A stretch of DNA of 64,000 nt from Nocardioides bizhenqiangii (GCF_034661235.1 NZ_CP141059.1:3099501-3163500), one strand, 5' to 3'; counted from the stretch's first letter, positions 36,194 to 44,516 are shown. A program made the numbers and translations. The notes: generated by a model not told the origin, from the sequence alone.

Positions 36194-36293
36194 GAGCGCA
36201 TCATCGCACTGTCCCGCCGGAGGGTTGGGGCGACTTTTGGGTACCTACGGTTTGTGTCTCGGGACCTGGAGGACGAAAGGAACGAACGGCCCG

Positions 36294-37061
36294 ATGCCCT
36301 ATCACGACGACGAGCTCCGGTTGAGCGAGCTGGTCGGCTCCCTGCACACGTTGCTGCTGAGCACCGACGACCTCGACACGTTCCTCGACGGCGTAGCCAC
36401 GGTGGCGGCCAAGGTGGTCGAGCCGCCGGCCTCGTGCGGCATCACCATCCGACGCAACGGTGCGCCCGCCACGGCCGCGACCAGTGACCCGCGGGCCGTC
36501 CAGGTCGACCAGATCCAGTACGACACCGGCACCGGGCCCTCCCTCGAGGCACTGACCACAGGAAAGCCCGTCGAGGTCACCGACCAGCGGCTGGACGACC
36601 GGTGGCCGGCCTACGCGGAAGGCGCGGTCGCGCTCGGTGTGCGGTGCTCGCTGAGCATCCCGCTCGCGGAGGACGGCGACCGGACACTCGGCGCGCTCAA
36701 CGTCTACGGCTACGACCGCCCCCGGGAGTTCGGCGAGGACGAGCGCCACCGGGTCGAAGTCTTCGCGAGCCAGGCAGCGACGGCTATCCGGCTCGCCGTG
36801 CAGCGCAGCGCCCAGCAGGACGTGGTCAGGCAGCTGGAGCAGGCGCTGGTGTCCCGCTCGGTCATCGACCAGGCGATCGGCGTACTGATGGCGCAGGAGC
36901 AGTGCTCGACCGATCAGGCCTTCGACCTGCTGCGAAAGCACTCCCAGAACACCAACCGCAAGCTGCGCGAGGTGGCGGTCGACGTCATCACCCGCCTGAC
37001 AGGGCATCCCCCGATCACTCCCGAGCCGTTCCGCAAGCCGGACAAGAACGGGAGTTCTTGA
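36294..37061 (+). CDS. GAF-ANTAR RNA-binding antiterminator-type regulator
   Basis: A 255-residue protein: a GAF-like sensory domain at about 15-175 (HTLLLSTDDLDTFLDGVATVA, then TGTGPSLEAL, TLGALNVYG) and an ANTAR domain at about 180-240 (LEQALVSRSVIDQAIGVLMAQ, FDLLRKHSQNTNRKLREVA). ANTAR domains bind paired hairpins in nascent RNA to prevent termination. The ATG at 36294 has only a distant purine-rich stretch upstream, so the exact start is uncertain and the frame is open further up. It is the first of three co-directional regulatory genes and faces the LuxR-type regulator. The GAF ligand is unknown. Confidence 0.88.
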   Translation: MPYHDDELRLSELVGSLHTLLLSTDDLDTFLDGVATVAAKVVEPPASCGITIRRNGAPATAATSDPRAVQVDQIQYDTGTGPSLEALTTGKPVEVTDQRLDDRWPAYAEGAVALGVRCSLSIPLAEDGDRTLGALNVYGYDRPREFGEDERHRVEVFASQAATAIRLAVQRSAQQDVVRQLEQALVSRSVIDQAIGVLMAQEQCSTDQAFDLLRKHSQNTNRKLREVAVDVITRLTGHPPITPEPFRKPDKNGSS

Positions 37062-37146
37062 CAGCCGGGATACCGTAGACAGTGGTTGGGATAACAGCCG
37101 GCGATTCCTTTTCGCACCCAGGCACTCGTTTCAGGAGACGCCTACG

Positions 37147-37512
37147 ATGCCGGCTTCCGATTCACGCTCCGGTACCCCACGTTCGCTCGCTGCCCACGCC
37201 CCGCTCCGCCGCGCCGTCAGCCAACGTGCCGTGGTCGAGCAGGCCAAGGGCATCCTGATCCTGCTCTACCGGATCGACGCCGAGAGGGCGTTCGACGTCC
37301 TCCGGGACTGGGCCAAGGACACCGACTCGACCGTCCAGACCGTTGCCCACACCCTCGTCCACGCGGTCTGCATGGAGGACGACACCCGCGAGTGGGACAC
37401 GGTGGTCCGCGGGCACGTCGAGGCTGCGGTCGGCCGGCTCGACGGGATCCGGCTCCCCCTGCCCTCGCGACCGCCTGCCCGGTCCCGGGCCCGACTCAGG
37501 ACCGTGAAATGA
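37147..37512 (+). CDS. Short ANTAR domain protein
   Basis: A 121-residue protein that is little more than an ANTAR domain (about residues 22-80: SQRAVVEQAKGILILLYRI, AFDVLRDWAKDTDSTVQTVA), without a GAF or receiver domain. It has a basic, Arg/Pro-rich C-terminal tail. AGGAGACG precedes the ATG at 37147. The stop overlaps the STAS gene start (ATGA). Lacking a sensor of its own, it may depend on heterodimerising with the upstream GAF-ANTAR protein; that is inference. Its expected activity is RNA binding. Confidence 0.84.
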   Translation: MPASDSRSGTPRSLAAHAPLRRAVSQRAVVEQAKGILILLYRIDAERAFDVLRDWAKDTDSTVQTVAHTLVHAVCMEDDTREWDTVVRGHVEAAVGRLDGIRLPLPSRPPARSRARLRTVK

Positions 37513-37898
37513 CCGTGCGCGACCGACACGAGGACTTCGTGGCCGGTCACCCGATGTTCCCCGGCGAGTCCAACGACTCCTCTCCCCTGCTCACGGTCCG
37601 GATCCGGTTCACCCCGAACCTGCCCGTGGTCCGGCTGTCCGGCGAGCTCGACATCGCCTCGCTGCACCTGCTCACCGACGCGCTCGACTCCGTCGCCGCG
37701 GCCTCCTGCCCGGGAGATCTGGTCGTCCTCAACCTCGCCGGGATCACGTTCTGCGACGTCGCCGGCCTTCGGATGATCGAGATGTGCGCGGCCACCCTGG
37801 CGGCGGCCGACAAGGAGCTCATTCTGTACGACGCCCCGCCGCAGCTCAGGAAGCTGATCAAGATCACGGGAGTGGCTCAGCACATCGTCCACCGCTGA
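37509..37898 (+). CDS. STAS domain protein (anti-anti-sigma-like) lacking the phospho-serine
   Basis: A 129-residue STAS protein of the SpoIIAA/RsbV type. The fold is clear: PVVRLSGELDIASLHLLTDAL, VLNLAGITFCDVAGLRMI and the final helix. In active anti-anti-sigma factors the loop reads D-S-(S/T)-G, with phosphorylation on the Ser; here it is Asp83-Val84-Ala85-Gly86, so no phosphorylatable residue exists. It may bind its partner constitutively or mimic a fixed state. No anti-sigma kinase or sigma factor is encoded nearby. It is coupled to the ANTAR gene by a four-base overlap, linking RNA antitermination to partner-switching signalling. Confidence 0.86.
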   Translation: MTVRDRHEDFVAGHPMFPGESNDSSPLLTVRIRFTPNLPVVRLSGELDIASLHLLTDALDSVAAASCPGDLVVLNLAGITFCDVAGLRMIEMCAATLAAADKELILYDAPPQLRKLIKITGVAQHIVHR

Positions 37899-37954
37899 CA
37901 GGGTGCAGCGCACCGGGACCGGGCTGGCCCAGGGCTAGCCACAACAGACTCCGA

Positions 37955-38857
37955 CTAGACGGAGCGGCGCTCGACCGACTCGGAGTAGGCCTGTGGCCGG
38001 TAGCGCAGGATCGGGTCGTCGGACAGCTCGATGCCGTCGACGATCCGGGTCGGGTCGAACACCACCACGCCGCCGTCGGCTTCCGGGTCGTCGGCGACCG
38101 CGGTGACGGTCAGCGTGCCCGCGTCGATGGTCTCCCGCGGTTCCCAGACCGACGTCGGGTCGTGCGGGTCGTCGCCGTCGTCGGCCAGGTGGACCTCGAG
38201 CGTGTAGGTGACCGGTCCCGCTGCGAGACGCGCGGCGATCTCCTCCCGGAGCCGGTCCCGCCCGGTGAAGGTGCCGTCCGGCGCGGTCGACGACCGCGGC
38301 CGCAGGACGTAGCGGACCCAGTTGCTGGTGCCGTCGGCCGCGAGCCATCGGTAGGCGTGCACCGCGTGGTAGGTCGAGACGGCGTACGACGCCGGCGGGA
38401 CCAGCGCCTTCGCTCGGGCGTTGGCGACCAGCGCCGGCACCGCGTGCGGGTTCCGCAGGAGGAAGCCCGGCAGCTTGCGCGGGTGGATCGCGGCCTCCGT
38501 CATCGCTACGAACGCCTCCGGCGTCCGCACGGGAAAGCGCGGGGCGGTCTGGCCGAGGAGGTCGGTCGCGGTGCCGTCCGGCAGCTTGAACGACACGGCC
38601 ATGCCGCGTACGTCGGGCGCCTTGTCCGAGGCTCGCGGGTTGCCGGCCCCGTTGGACCAGCGCACCAGGATCGGGACCTCGCTTCCCTGCAGGTGGCCGG
38701 CAGTGCAGAGCTCGGCCGCGCGAGGCGTGGCGGTGAAGGTGCCGGCGTAGAACGCTCCCTTGGCGTGCAGGGTGCGGTGGTTGGTGTCGTGCGCTGCCGG
38801 TCGACCGAACGCCGCGCGCAGCCGGTCGATCGCGGTCGCTGGAGGGAGACTGGTCAC
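37955..38857 (-). CDS. Catalase-related heme peroxidase
   Basis: A 300-residue protein of the small catalase-like family (SrpA/catalase-related peroxidase), shorter than true catalases (~480-750). The distal His is in LHAKGAFYAGTF, the distal Asn in RWSNGAGN, and the proximal heme Tyr is likely in RYRPQAYSESVERR near the C-terminus. It probably uses organic peroxides or H2O2 and has little catalase activity. The start is the GTG at 38855-38857; the frame continues upstream into the RTX gene. It lies 35 bases after the RTX-type gene on the same strand. No signal peptide is visible, so it should be cytosolic. Confidence 0.88.
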   Translation of the reverse strand: MTSLPPATAIDRLRAAFGRPAAHDTNHRTLHAKGAFYAGTFTATPRAAELCTAGHLQGSEVPILVRWSNGAGNPRASDKAPDVRGMAVSFKLPDGTATDLLGQTAPRFPVRTPEAFVAMTEAAIHPRKLPGFLLRNPHAVPALVANARAKALVPPASYAVSTYHAVHAYRWLAADGTSNWVRYVLRPRSSTAPDGTFTGRDRLREEIAARLAAGPVTYTLEVHLADDGDDPHDPTSVWEPRETIDAGTLTVTAVADDPEADGGVVVFDPTRIVDGIELSDDPILRYRPQAYSESVERRSV

Positions 38858-38892
38858 CCAGCAGACCTTAGGGCCTGGGACGCGCCCCGAGG

Positions 38893-39726
38893 TCAGTTCC
38901 GGTGGAGCGTCTCGCAGTCCCGCAGCCGGTCGGCTCCGTCGGTCCAGGCGGTGTCCGCGCCGCCCTCGCAACGGATGGTGTCCGACCCCGCGCCACCGTC
39001 GAGGCGGTCGTTGCCCGTGCCGCCGCCGACCAGGTCGTTCCCGGCCTCGCCGTAAAGGATGTCGTTGCCGTCGGTGCCGACGAGCTGGTCGTCGCCCGCG
39101 CCTCCCCAGACCAGGTCGGCCTCCTGACCGGTGCGGATCCAGTCGTTGCCGCCGCCGCCCCAGACCTGGTCGCGTCCGGTGAACCCGTTGAAGAAGTCAG
39201 GGCCCGCGCCGAACAGCGCGACGTCGTGGCCCGCGTCCGAGAGCATGGTCATGGCGAACGTAGCCGGCAGCGACGAGCCGTCGAAGTAGTCGTCGCCCAG
39301 CCGCGGCCACACCTCGAGGAGCAGCGGCGCCGAGGCGCTGATCCCGGCCGGGACCCGGCACACTGCGGCGACCCCGACCTTCGCCTCCACGCGGCGGCAA
39401 CGCCGGGCCAGCCTCTTGAAGGAGTTCGTGCCGGTGTCCGCGAAGCGGAGCCCGTCCTCGGTCAACGTCACCACGAGGTGCGAGTCCTGCTGGCCGGCGC
39501 GGAAGAGGTAGCCGTGCTCGGTCCGGGTGATCATCGCCTGGTCCGGCAGCGGGATCAGCGTGGGCCCGTCGCCCATCAGCTCGGTGGTGAAGTCGTACGG
39601 CGGGCCGGCGGAGCCGGCGCCGAGCGGCGGGATTCCCCCGCCTGCCGCCTGGCCAGGATTCAGCAGCGCGCCGAGCGTCGCGAGCGCGGCGATGGTCGAT
39701 GCGGCGGCGAGACGACGTCGGGTCAT
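38893..39726 (-). CDS. Secreted calcium-binding protein with RTX-like repeats
   Basis: A 277-residue secreted protein. The signal peptide runs to about residue 28 ([15 protein letters not shown]). The middle is a beta-rich domain of unknown family. The C-terminus (about 195-265) has five or six glycine-aspartate nonapeptides of the GGxGxDxhx type ([39 protein letters not shown]) that fold as a calcium-binding beta-roll. Unlike T1SS substrates it carries a Sec signal, as is usual for actinobacterial members. Two Cys in IRCEGG and RDCETLHRN may form a disulfide at the end. Calcium-stabilised surface or secreted role; no enzymatic motif. Confidence 0.88.
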   Translation of the reverse strand: MTRRRLAAASTIAALATLGALLNPGQAAGGGIPPLGAGSAGPPYDFTTELMGDGPTLIPLPDQAMITRTEHGYLFRAGQQDSHLVVTLTEDGLRFADTGTNSFKRLARRCRRVEAKVGVAAVCRVPAGISASAPLLLEVWPRLGDDYFDGSSLPATFAMTMLSDAGHDVALFGAGPDFFNGFTGRDQVWGGGGNDWIRTGQEADLVWGGAGDDQLVGTDGNDILYGEAGNDLVGGGTGNDRLDGGAGSDTIRCEGGADTAWTDGADRLRDCETLHRN

Positions 39727-39897
39727 ACCTCATGCTGTGCGCCCGCCGAGGTATCCCGTCGCCGTTCGGCCGCTTCCTGACCGTCCGGCGACCCGGACTA
39801 GTCCCTCGGCGCTACTACCGTCCGTACGGCAGGTCGATGCCCGCTACCCTTCGTTCCGAATCACACCCACCCTGCTCGGCGCCGGACAGGAACTCGG

Positions 39898-40533
39898 ATG
39901 AACACCGACCGGATCTACAGCGTGGTCGTCCCGATGTTCCGCACCCTGGTGAAGGGCCGGATGGGAGCTGGCCGACGGCGGTACTTCGAAGCGGTGCCGG
40001 TGCCGAAGGGACGGGTCCTGTTCCTCGGCGACAGCATCACCGCGGGCGGGTTGTGGAGCGATCTCTTCCCCGACCTGCCGACGACCAACCGCGGCATCAG
40101 CGGCGAGGCGACGTACGACCTCCTCGAGCGGGTCGACGCCGCCATCAACGACCCGATCGCCGTCTCCCTCATGATCGGGACCAACGATCTCCACGGCCCG
40201 CGTGATCTCCGGGACCCCGCGCTGATCGTCGAGCGGACCGACGAGATCGTCCGGCGGATCCGCGAGGCAGCGCCGGCCGCGCTCGTCCTGCTCAACAGCG
40301 TGCTCCCCCGCACCGAGCACTTCACGGCGCAGCTACGCGCCGTCAACGCGGGGTACCGGCAGGTCGCCGCGCGGCACGGCGCGGAGTACGTCGACCTGTG
40401 GCCCGCGTTCGCCGACGACTCCGGCGTCGTCAAGCAGGAGTACACGCGGGACAACCTCCACCTCACGCCCGCCGGGTACCTGGCCTGGGCCGAGGTGCTC
40501 CGCCCCTACCTCGAAGCCGCGCCCCGGTCGTGA
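39898..40533 (+). CDS. SGNH/GDSL-type hydrolase
   Basis: A 211-residue esterase/lipase of the SGNH fold. All four blocks are present: FLGDSITAGG (nucleophile Ser), NRGISGEATYD (Gly), MIGTNDLHG (Asn) and the terminal DNLHLTPAGYLAW (Asp and His). The closest group is the acetylhydrolase/TesA-like and platelet-activating-factor-acetylhydrolase-like hydrolases; the substrate may be an acyl ester, acetylated sugar or thioester. The ATG at 39898 lacks a strong ribosome site. There is no signal peptide. It converges with the following SDR gene (2-base gap). Confidence 0.9.
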   Translation: MNTDRIYSVVVPMFRTLVKGRMGAGRRRYFEAVPVPKGRVLFLGDSITAGGLWSDLFPDLPTTNRGISGEATYDLLERVDAAINDPIAVSLMIGTNDLHGPRDLRDPALIVERTDEIVRRIREAAPAALVLLNSVLPRTEHFTAQLRAVNAGYRQVAARHGAEYVDLWPAFADDSGVVKQEYTRDNLHLTPAGYLAWAEVLRPYLEAAPRS

Positions 40534-40535
40534 TC

Positions 40536-41330
40536 TCAGTCCACGATGAGACCGGCGGTGAGATTGCCGATGGTTCCCGTCATCGCACTGGCCCGATCGG
40601 ACGCGGCGAAGGCCGCATAGTTGGCTACGTCAGCAAGCGTCGGAAGGCGGCCGAGCAGGGTTCCACCCGCGAAACCGTCCAGCACTCCATCAACGGTGGT
40701 CCCTTGTTCGCCGGCGACTCTGGCGAACACAGCACCGGTGTGTGAGATCGATACGGCCTCGGGGATCGCGTGCGGGCGGATGCACACCACGCGGATGCCG
40801 CTAGGCCCCAACTCGCCGGCCAGGATCCGCGAGAACGCCTCCACGGCCGCGTTCGCAACACCATGACCGAGGAACCCGGGACCTGAAAGTCGCGCACCCG
40901 GCGCCGACATGGTCAGGACGACTCCAGACCTCCGCTCCATCATGTGGCGCGATACGGCCTGAGCAGTGATGAAGTTCGTCCTCGTGTGCGCGTCAATCGG
41001 CAGCAGGTATTGCTCGAGGGTGAGGTCGGAGAAGGCGGTTCCTTGGTCGTGCAGAACTCCGACGGTGTTGATCGCGACATCGATCCGGCCAGTCGCAGCA
41101 ACGACCTCATCGGCATGGGCGAACACGGCATCACGGTCGAAGGCGTCGACCTGGGCGGTGACGGCCCCCGGGACCTCGATGGCCACCGCGGCGAGCCGTG
41201 TCTCCGAGCGCCCCGCGAGGAAAACTCGAGCGCCCTCGGACGCGAACACACGCGCCACGGCACCACCCACCGCTCCGATCCCGAACACCACGGCAACCTT
41301 GTCCTGCAGGAGTTTGACCATGGTGCCCAT
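40536..41330 (-). CDS. SDR-fold protein with degenerate catalytic site
   Basis: A 264-residue short-chain dehydrogenase homologue. The Rossmann segment reads VAVVFGIGAVGGAVA (residues 12-26) instead of the usual TGxxxGIG, and NNAG is NTVG. Aligning the active-site helix with that of a normal SDR puts His156 where the catalytic Tyr should be and Asn160 where the Lys should be; Ser142 is kept. Conventional carbonyl reduction is therefore unlikely, and it may bind cofactor, act by another mechanism or be regulatory. The ATG at 41328-41330 is preferred; another lies at 41321. It sits 138 bases from the LysR gene upstream on the same strand. Confidence 0.82.
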   Translation of the reverse strand: MGTMVKLLQDKVAVVFGIGAVGGAVARVFASEGARVFLAGRSETRLAAVAIEVPGAVTAQVDAFDRDAVFAHADEVVAATGRIDVAINTVGVLHDQGTAFSDLTLEQYLLPIDAHTRTNFITAQAVSRHMMERRSGVVLTMSAPGARLSGPGFLGHGVANAAVEAFSRILAGELGPSGIRVVCIRPHAIPEAVSISHTGAVFARVAGEQGTTVDGVLDGFAGGTLLGRLPTLADVANYAAFAASDRASAMTGTIGNLTAGLIVD

Positions 41331-41467
41331 GGTTTGGCGCCCTCGCCGCCACGTCCAATGCCATTCCGGGGTCCAACTCATAGAGACGGCTGATGGGTGG
41401 CGGCGCCGGCGCGCACCGCTTCGCGACGCATCTGCCACCTGGCCGTCCCGGTGCCGGAGCCCTGGGG

Positions 41468-42352
41468 TCAGTGGGACCGTTCGGGTAGTGACTCTGCCGC
41501 ATCGCCCAATGCGGTGATCAGCGCTCGGGTTGCGGGCGGGTCGGGCGGGTTGCCGTAGGTGGCGGCGTAGATCCGTCGGGGCGAGACCGACAACTGTTCG
41601 GCACGGATCTGTGGGTTGCGGTGGGCGGCGAGCGCCAGGCCGGGAATGGTGGTGACGCCGAGGCCGGCGGCGACCATGCTCTGCATCACCACGCTGTCGT
41701 CGGTGGTCGAGGTGAGGCTCGGGGTGAAGCCGGCGCTCTCGCACAACTCCTCCAGGTGAGTGCGACACCGCTCGCATCCTCCGATCCACGGCGACGTCCG
41801 ATGCTTCTTGAGAGTCGTCGCCCCATCGAGGCTGAGCAGGAAGAGCGGGTCGTCGAGAAGATGGACCAGGCGCACCCCCTCCTCCTCGGGCTCGCTCTCG
41901 TCGTACCGGAAGATCACCGCGACTTCTATCTCGCCCGCACGCAACATCCGGAGTGCCACCTCGGGGTGGGTGTCGGTCAGCTCGAGCTCCAGGCCGGGAT
42001 GCCGCTCCACCAGTAACCCGGCAGCGACTGGGACCAGCGAGCTCATCACCGAGCCGAAACCGGCCAGGCGCACGCGGCCCGCATCGAGCCCGACCAGCGC
42101 CGTCAGCTCGGCTTCAGCTGCATCCACACGCCCGACGATCTCCGATGCCCGATCGGCCAGGAGCTGTCCAGCTTCGGTCAGGCGAATGCCGCGTCCGACG
42201 CGTTGGAGCAATTGCGCGCCGGTCTCGGCCTCGAGCCGGGCCACGTGGTGGCTGAGCGAGGGTTGGCTGAAGTACAGGTCCTTGGCGGCGGCCGTCACCG
42301 ACCCCAGCCGTCCGATGGCCTCGATGACGCGGAGCTGCACGAGAGTGACCAT
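41468..42352 (-). CDS. LysR family transcriptional regulator
   Basis: A 294-residue LTTR. The HTH is at residues 5-60 (LRVIEAIGRLGSVTAAAKDL, FSQPSLSHHVARLE), followed by the two-lobed effector domain. The start is the ATG at 42350-42352; an upstream in-frame codon at 42391 would add 13 residues and overlap the T-N11-A dyad at 42354-42370. It is divergent from the LysE-family exporter gene, the classical LysR/LysE (ArgP/ArgO-like) layout. It probably activates the exporter gene when an amino acid or related metabolite accumulates. Confidence 0.92.
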   Translation of the reverse strand: MVTLVQLRVIEAIGRLGSVTAAAKDLYFSQPSLSHHVARLEAETGAQLLQRVGRGIRLTEAGQLLADRASEIVGRVDAAEAELTALVGLDAGRVRLAGFGSVMSSLVPVAAGLLVERHPGLELELTDTHPEVALRMLRAGEIEVAVIFRYDESEPEEEGVRLVHLLDDPLFLLSLDGATTLKKHRTSPWIGGCERCRTHLEELCESAGFTPSLTSTTDDSVVMQSMVAAGLGVTTIPGLALAAHRNPQIRAEQLSVSPRRIYAATYGNPPDPPATRALITALGDAAESLPERSH

Positions 42353-42353
42353 C

Positions 42354-42370
42354 CATAGATGGTAGCTATG
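42354..42370. promoter_or_regulatory. T-N11-A dyad, probable LysR binding site
   Basis: CATAG (42354-42358) and CTATG (42366-42370) are perfect complements separated by seven bases; T42356 and A42368 give the T-N11-A spacing typical of LysR-type operators. It lies directly upstream of the LysR start and about 85 bases before the LysE-type gene, fitting autoregulation with activation of the divergent gene. Confidence 0.6.
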
Positions 42371-42453
42371 AGTGTGCGCCAGAAGTGACATTGGACCTAT
42401 CGTTCACCAGGGATCACCCTGGAAGGAACAACGACTCCCGACAGGAACCGACG

Positions 42454-43068
42454 ATGCTCACCTTCGCGATCGCCTCACTGGTGCTGATCATGATGCCGGG
42501 GCCGGACCAGGCCCTGGTCACCCGCAATGCGCTGGTCGGCGGCAGAGCCGGCGGTCTTCTCACCGCCCTCGGCGGCATGCTGGGGACCACCGTGCATGCC
42601 GGGGCGGCCGCCCTCGGACTCTCCGCCCTCCTGGTCACCTCAGCTACCGCCTTCACCGCGCTCAAGATCGTCGGCGTCGTCTACCTGTTGTGGCTGGCGC
42701 TGAGCATGCTGGCCTCCAGTCGCCGGCCACAAGGCGAGGACGCCACGCCGCCTGTGGAGACGCAGGTGGCCTGGAAGTACCTTCGGCACGGCTTCCTCTC
42801 CAACGCACTCAACCCCAAGGTCGCCCTGTTCTTCGTGACCTTCCTCCCGCAGTTCCTCTCCAGCAGCACGGAGTCACCGCGTGCCGAGGCCCTGCTGCTG
42901 TCCGCGGTCTTCGCACTGCTCTACATCAGCTGGTTCGGCCTCTACGCGACGGCTGTCGAACGTCTCGGTCATTGGCTGCGTCAGCCCAAGGTCAGCGCTC
43001 GCATCGAACAACTGACCGGGATCGGTCTCATCGCCGTCGCTGCTCGGCTGGCGACCTCCTCCCACTGA
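42454..43068 (+). CDS. LysE family translocator
   Basis: A 204-residue inner-membrane exporter of the LysE/RhtB superfamily with six hydrophobic helices. The N-terminal signature MMPGPDQALVTRNAL (GPG-D/N in helix 1) and the central NALNPKVALFFVTFLPQF, with its NPK motif, are diagnostic. It exports an amino acid or a similar small molecule. The ATG at 42454 follows AGGAACC; the longer frame from 42385 would add a charged N-terminus before helix 1 and is unlikely. It is probably controlled by the divergent LysR gene. Confidence 0.92.
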   Translation: MLTFAIASLVLIMMPGPDQALVTRNALVGGRAGGLLTALGGMLGTTVHAGAAALGLSALLVTSATAFTALKIVGVVYLLWLALSMLASSRRPQGEDATPPVETQVAWKYLRHGFLSNALNPKVALFFVTFLPQFLSSSTESPRAEALLLSAVFALLYISWFGLYATAVERLGHWLRQPKVSARIEQLTGIGLIAVAARLATSSH

Positions 43069-43103
43069 GCCGGCTCAGGCAAGGCCGTCCGGTGCGCAGC
43101 TGG

Positions 43104-43733
43104 TCACTGCTGCATCCGTGGATCCTGCGAAGGGTCGGCGTACATCGGCGGACAACCCTCCAGTGCGGCATCGGGTCTCAGCTCGTAGTGCCAGGGCTCG
43201 TTGCCGTAGATCTGGCACAGGCCGTAGTCCGCCCCGTGCTCGGACAGCCACGCCGTGGCGTCGGCGGGCCCGATGTCGACGGCATCGCCCGACACGTGGG
43301 CGGACGTCTCCGGACCCGCCACCCACCGGGCGGCCTCCTCCTCGGACCCGTACTCCGCGACGGCCTCCTCGAGCAGGTGCTCCTGGTAAGCAGGAGAACG
43401 CCAGCCGCTGTTGACGTAGAGCTCGACGCCGTCGTCCGCGGCGTCGGTGGCCGCTCGGCGGAGCGCACCGAGCAGCGCCGGCTCGAGATTGCCCACAGCC
43501 GGGACGTCGTCGAAGACCGTCACGCCGTCGGGTACGACGCCGTCCGCCTCGCCGAGCGCTCCGCTGTGCTCACCGCGGAAGAAGTCGACGGGTGATGTGG
43601 CCGTCGAGAACGACGAGGTCGTCGACTGCCAGCCGAGGACACCGATCAGCGTCGTGCCGACGACGACGAGGGCAGCGAGGACGGTCGCCCGGGTGCGGCG
43701 GGTGCCCGCTCGTGCTGGTGCGCTGTAGGTCAT
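43104..43733 (-). CDS. D-alanyl-D-alanine carboxypeptidase, M15/VanY-like
   Basis: A 209-residue cell-wall peptidase. An N-terminal membrane anchor (VLAALVVVGTTLIGVLGW, about residues 19-36) places the domain outside. The catalytic domain has SGWRSPAYQ, the zinc-binding SAHVSGDAVDIG (His and Asp) and EPWHYEL (catalytic Glu and third zinc His). It removes the terminal D-Ala from peptidoglycan stem peptides. GGAGG lies very close to the ATG at 43731-43733, with one base spacing, so the start may be inefficient. It is divergent from an OmpR/EnvZ-type pair, similar to vanY control by VanRS-like systems; no vanHAX genes are present. Confidence 0.9.
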   Translation of the reverse strand: MTYSAPARAGTRRTRATVLAALVVVGTTLIGVLGWQSTTSSFSTATSPVDFFRGEHSGALGEADGVVPDGVTVFDDVPAVGNLEPALLGALRRAATDAADDGVELYVNSGWRSPAYQEHLLEEAVAEYGSEEEAARWVAGPETSAHVSGDAVDIGPADATAWLSEHGADYGLCQIYGNEPWHYELRPDAALEGCPPMYADPSQDPRMQQ

Positions 43734-43767
43734 GCCTCCAGGAAAGGAAGCGCGGCGTTGCCAGCCC

Positions 43768-43798
43768 GTATGCGGTTTTCGATATGCCGACGATATGC
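43768..43798. promoter_or_regulatory. Direct repeats, probable response-regulator site
   Basis: CGATATGC occurs at 43780-43787 and 43791-43798, a direct repeat with an 11-base period, and a related GTATGC lies at 43768-43773. OmpR/PhoB-type regulators bind tandem repeats of this period. The site lies between the divergent VanY-like gene (starts 43733) and the response-regulator gene (starts 43821), so it could control both. Binding is inferred. Confidence 0.55.
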
Positions 43799-43820
43799 GC
43801 CGGCTCGTAGCATCGAGCGT

Positions 43821-44516
43821 GTGCGTGTGTTGGTGGTCGAGGACGAGCCCTACCTGGCGGAGGCCATCCGCGACGGCCTGCGGCTCGAAGCGATCGCGGG
43901 CGACATCGCGGGTGACGGCGACACCGCCCTTGAGCTGCTGAGCGTCAACGCCTACGACATCGCCGTCCTGGACCGCGACATCCCCGGCCCTTCCGGCGAC
44001 GAGATCGCGCAACACATCATCGCCTCGGGTAGTGGCACGCCGATCCTCATGCTGACCGCGGCCGACCGGCTCGACGACAAGGCCTCCGGCTTCGAGCTCG
44101 GCGCCGACGACTACCTCACGAAGCCGTTCGAGCTCCGCGAGCTCGTCCTCAGGCTCAGGGCACTCGACCGCAGGCGCCTCCACAACCGGCCACCCGTGCG
44201 CGAGATCGCGGACCTGCGGCTGGACCCGTTCCGCCGGGAGGTCTACCGCGGCGGCCGTTACGTCGCGCTCACCCGCAAGCAGTTCGCGGTGCTCGAGGTG
44301 CTCGTGGCCGCCGAGGGCGGCGTCGTCAGTGCCGAAGAGCTCCTGGAGCGGGCGTGGGACGAGAACGCCGACCCCTTCACCAACGCCGTGCGCATCACGG
44401 TCTCCGCCCTGCGGAAACGGCTCGGGGAACCCTGGATCATCGCCACCGTGCCCGGGGTCGGCTACCGCATCGACACGGCTCCCGGTAGCGGCCACGAGGG
44501 AGACGGGAGTGGATAG
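43821..44516 (+). CDS. OmpR/PhoB-family response regulator
   Basis: A 231-residue two-component regulator. The receiver domain has the acidic pair in VVEDEPYL, the phospho-acceptor Asp51 in VLDRDIPGP, Thr in MLTAADR and Lys in YLTKPFELREL. The C-terminal winged helix covers about 135-225 (LTRKQFAVLEVLVAAEGGVVS, VRITVSALRKRLG, VPGVGYRID). The GTG start at 43821 lies seven bases after TAGCAT, suggesting a leaderless mRNA. Its stop lies inside the kinase gene (8-base overlap). It probably regulates the divergent VanY-like gene and itself. Confidence 0.94.
   Translation: MRVLVVEDEPYLAEAIRDGLRLEAIAGDIAGDGDTALELLSVNAYDIAVLDRDIPGPSGDEIAQHIIASGSGTPILMLTAADRLDDKASGFELGADDYLTKPFELRELVLRLRALDRRRLHNRPPVREIADLRLDPFRREVYRGGRYVALTRKQFAVLEVLVAAEGGVVSAEELLERAWDENADPFTNAVRITVSALRKRLGEPWIIATVPGVGYRIDTAPGSGHEGDGSG

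Noticed and set aside
36223..36244. GGGTAC preceded by GGTTG, considered as a stress-sigma promoter for the GAF-ANTAR gene
   Set aside because: The spacing (about 11 bases) is too short for the SigB/SigF-type consensus and the -35 box is poor, so only the -10-like part resembles it.
33227..36487. A 1086-codon plus-strand frame across the LuxR-type regulator
   Set aside because: It is antisense to a regulator with Walker and HTH motifs on the minus strand. Its translation is Arg/Gly/Pro-rich with no domains, the pattern of GC-codon shadows.
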